Shown: one piece after another, positions 63,203 to 64,000 of the stretch
How the letters are laid out: the number at the start of each line of letters is the position of its first letter
Numbering within the stretch: position 1 is the first letter of the stretch
NCBI GenBank assembly: GCA_964535735.1
Contig: CAZHTM010000006.1
Span: 16,594-80,593 of the forward strand
Length of the DNA stretch: 64,000 nt
From: J089 sp964535735
Lineage (GTDB): Bacteria > Fidelibacterota > Marinisomatia > Marinisomatales > J089
Direction of reading: 5' to 3'
Program-made: the position numbers and the translations under genes
The notes under the pieces: model-generated
What the model saw: only the letters and a program-made list of their open reading frames with translations
The model's database searches: none
What the model was told of the DNA's origin: nothing

Positions 63203-63873
63203 GATGTTTCCTTAACTAAGCTAGGTTTAATTTGGTTAACAATGGACTGAACTTGCTCTTCAATCGTCAGATTTGAGGTATCTACTTCGATAGCATCGTC
63301 AGCTTTTTTTAATGGTGAATGCGAGCGACTGGAATCTTTCCGATCCCGTTCCCGGATATCGGAAATCAAGGCGTCCAGATCCTGGTGGATGCCCAGTTTT
63401 TCCAGGTCTTTCTGTCGACGACGTGCTCGAGTTTCATCATCGGCAATTAGAAAGAACTTCCAATCAGCGTCAGGAAAAACCACCGTCCCGATGTCTCGTC
63501 CTTCCACGACATAGTTTCCTGTCATTCCCAGACGACGTTGAATCCGAACCATGGCGTCCCGGACGGCCGGAACGGCGCTCACTTCACTCACAAAATTGGT
63601 CACTTCCAAAGAACGAATGGCATCGCTCACATCTTCACCGTTGAGATACACGCGGCAATCACCGGCGTCCCAAGTTTGATGCAGATCTAAAGACTCCAAA
63701 AGGGCATTTAACTCCTGGGGGTTGTGTAAATCGACACCTGCTTGTTGAATCGCATAGGTCACAGCACGGTACATGGCTCCTGTGTCCAGGTAGGAAAACC
63801 CGGTGCGTTCCGCGACTCGTTTAGCCGTAGTACTTTTTCCGGAAGCGGCAGGGCCATCGATAGCAACAATCAT
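63199..63873 (-). CDS. cmk: Cytidylate kinase
   Basis: This 224-residue P-loop kinase phosphorylates CMP and dCMP. It starts with IVAIDGPAASGKSTTAKRVA. FSYLDTGAMYRAVTY, VEGRDIGTVVFPDADWKFFL and RQKDLEKLG are typical. The cmk-rpsA order is conserved in many bacteria. The 127 bases from here to the right edge hold no supportable gene; a 32-codon open frame there is noted separately. Confidence 0.96.
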   Translation of the reverse strand: MIVAIDGPAASGKSTTAKRVAERTGFSYLDTGAMYRAVTYAIQQAGVDLHNPQELNALLESLDLHQTWDAGDCRVYLNGEDVSDAIRSLEVTNFVSEVSAVPAVRDAMVRIQRRLGMTGNYVVEGRDIGTVVFPDADWKFFLIADDETRARRRQKDLEKLGIHQDLDALISDIRERDRKDSSRSHSPLKKADDAIEVDTSNLTIEEQVQSIVNQIKPSLVKETS

Positions 63874-64000
63874 TCTTTTTCAGTTCCAATTTAGCCGCCG
63901 ATTTTAACCTTTTGAGGTCGATTTACCAACCAATATTCGTCCCGAAAGCCCGTCAGATTCAGCCGGTTTTACCTTCGGTCGCCCCCGCCAGCAGTCGCTT

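Noticed and set aside
63904..64000. A 32-codon minus-strand frame open from the right edge, ending 30 bases before cmk.
   Set aside because: It could be the 3' end of an upstream gene, but the peptide shows no recognisable motif and is too short to trust.
1..64000. Search by eye for tRNA or rRNA genes, CRISPR arrays, insertion sequences and phage genes.
   Set aside because: None was seen. No repeated spacer pattern, transposase or integrase motif appears, and the gaps between genes are too small for most RNA genes.

Overview
The window reads as one compact scaffold piece from an uncultured, probably marine, Gram-negative bacterium. A 100-N scaffold gap (13960-14059) suggests a draft or metagenome assembly. 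The gene content (Na+-NQR, NhaD-type antiporter, System I cytochrome c maturation, methylmalonyl-CoA mutase, six-domain S1, and a 31-residue basic protein of the kind annotated in Bacteroidota) points to the FCB group, for example Marinimicrobia, Calditrichota or Ignavibacteria-like lineages. That placement is an inference from gene content; no rRNA or tRNA gene is visible. Nearly everything lies on the minus strand, and about twenty gene pairs overlap by 1 or 4 bases.

In genome order: 1-4145 is a ccm haem-handling operon (ccmE-ccmF-ccmI-like-ccmA-ccmB-ccmC, cut by the left edge), with a CxxxY-type CcmE. 4170-11037 is a metabolic run: methylmalonyl-CoA mutase catalytic subunit, dxs, pdxT, pdxS, ispH and a DHH phosphoesterase. 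11101-13097 holds a PduO-type cobalamin adenosyltransferase and an NhaD-like antiporter.

13213-30045 is a respiratory supercluster. On the minus strand it runs nuoABCDHIJKLMN (eleven subunits, no nuoEFG), then nqrABCDEF, then apbE, whose product flavinylates NqrB and NqrC. A tiny plus-strand gene, nqrM, lies tail to tail with apbE. 30261-31629 carries two plus-strand genes (proline dehydrogenase and a CoA-binding protein). 31626-40554 is a housekeeping run: nadK, xseB, xseA, a bS22/mS38-like mini ribosomal protein, an HU protein, sppA, a LysM lytic transglycosylase, rfaE2, a DUF2851 protein, plsC and serS.

40619-57159 is a Wzx/Wzy-type surface polysaccharide locus. It contains a methyltransferase, the initiating sugar transferase, a plus-strand Wzi-like barrel, a sulfotransferase, three glycosyltransferases, Wzy, Wzx, a TagF-like glycerophosphotransferase, a Wzz with an N-terminal helix-turn-helix, Wza, RfbB, RfbC and Ugd. 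Base composition varies sharply inside it, consistent with horizontal exchange. 57211-63873 returns to core genes: a von Willebrand factor A membrane protein, tsaD, a YbbR protein, rpsA and cmk.

The most interesting points are the HTH-Wzz fusion, the NADH-module-free complex I directly followed by Na+-NQR and its maturation genes, the CxxxY CcmE, two genes under 60 codons (nqrM and the bS22/mS38-like gene), and a terminator-like hairpin inside the signal peptide codons of apbE. No stretch over 300 bases lacks a gene. The largest gaps are the two divergent promoter regions at 30046-30260 and 42616-42838.
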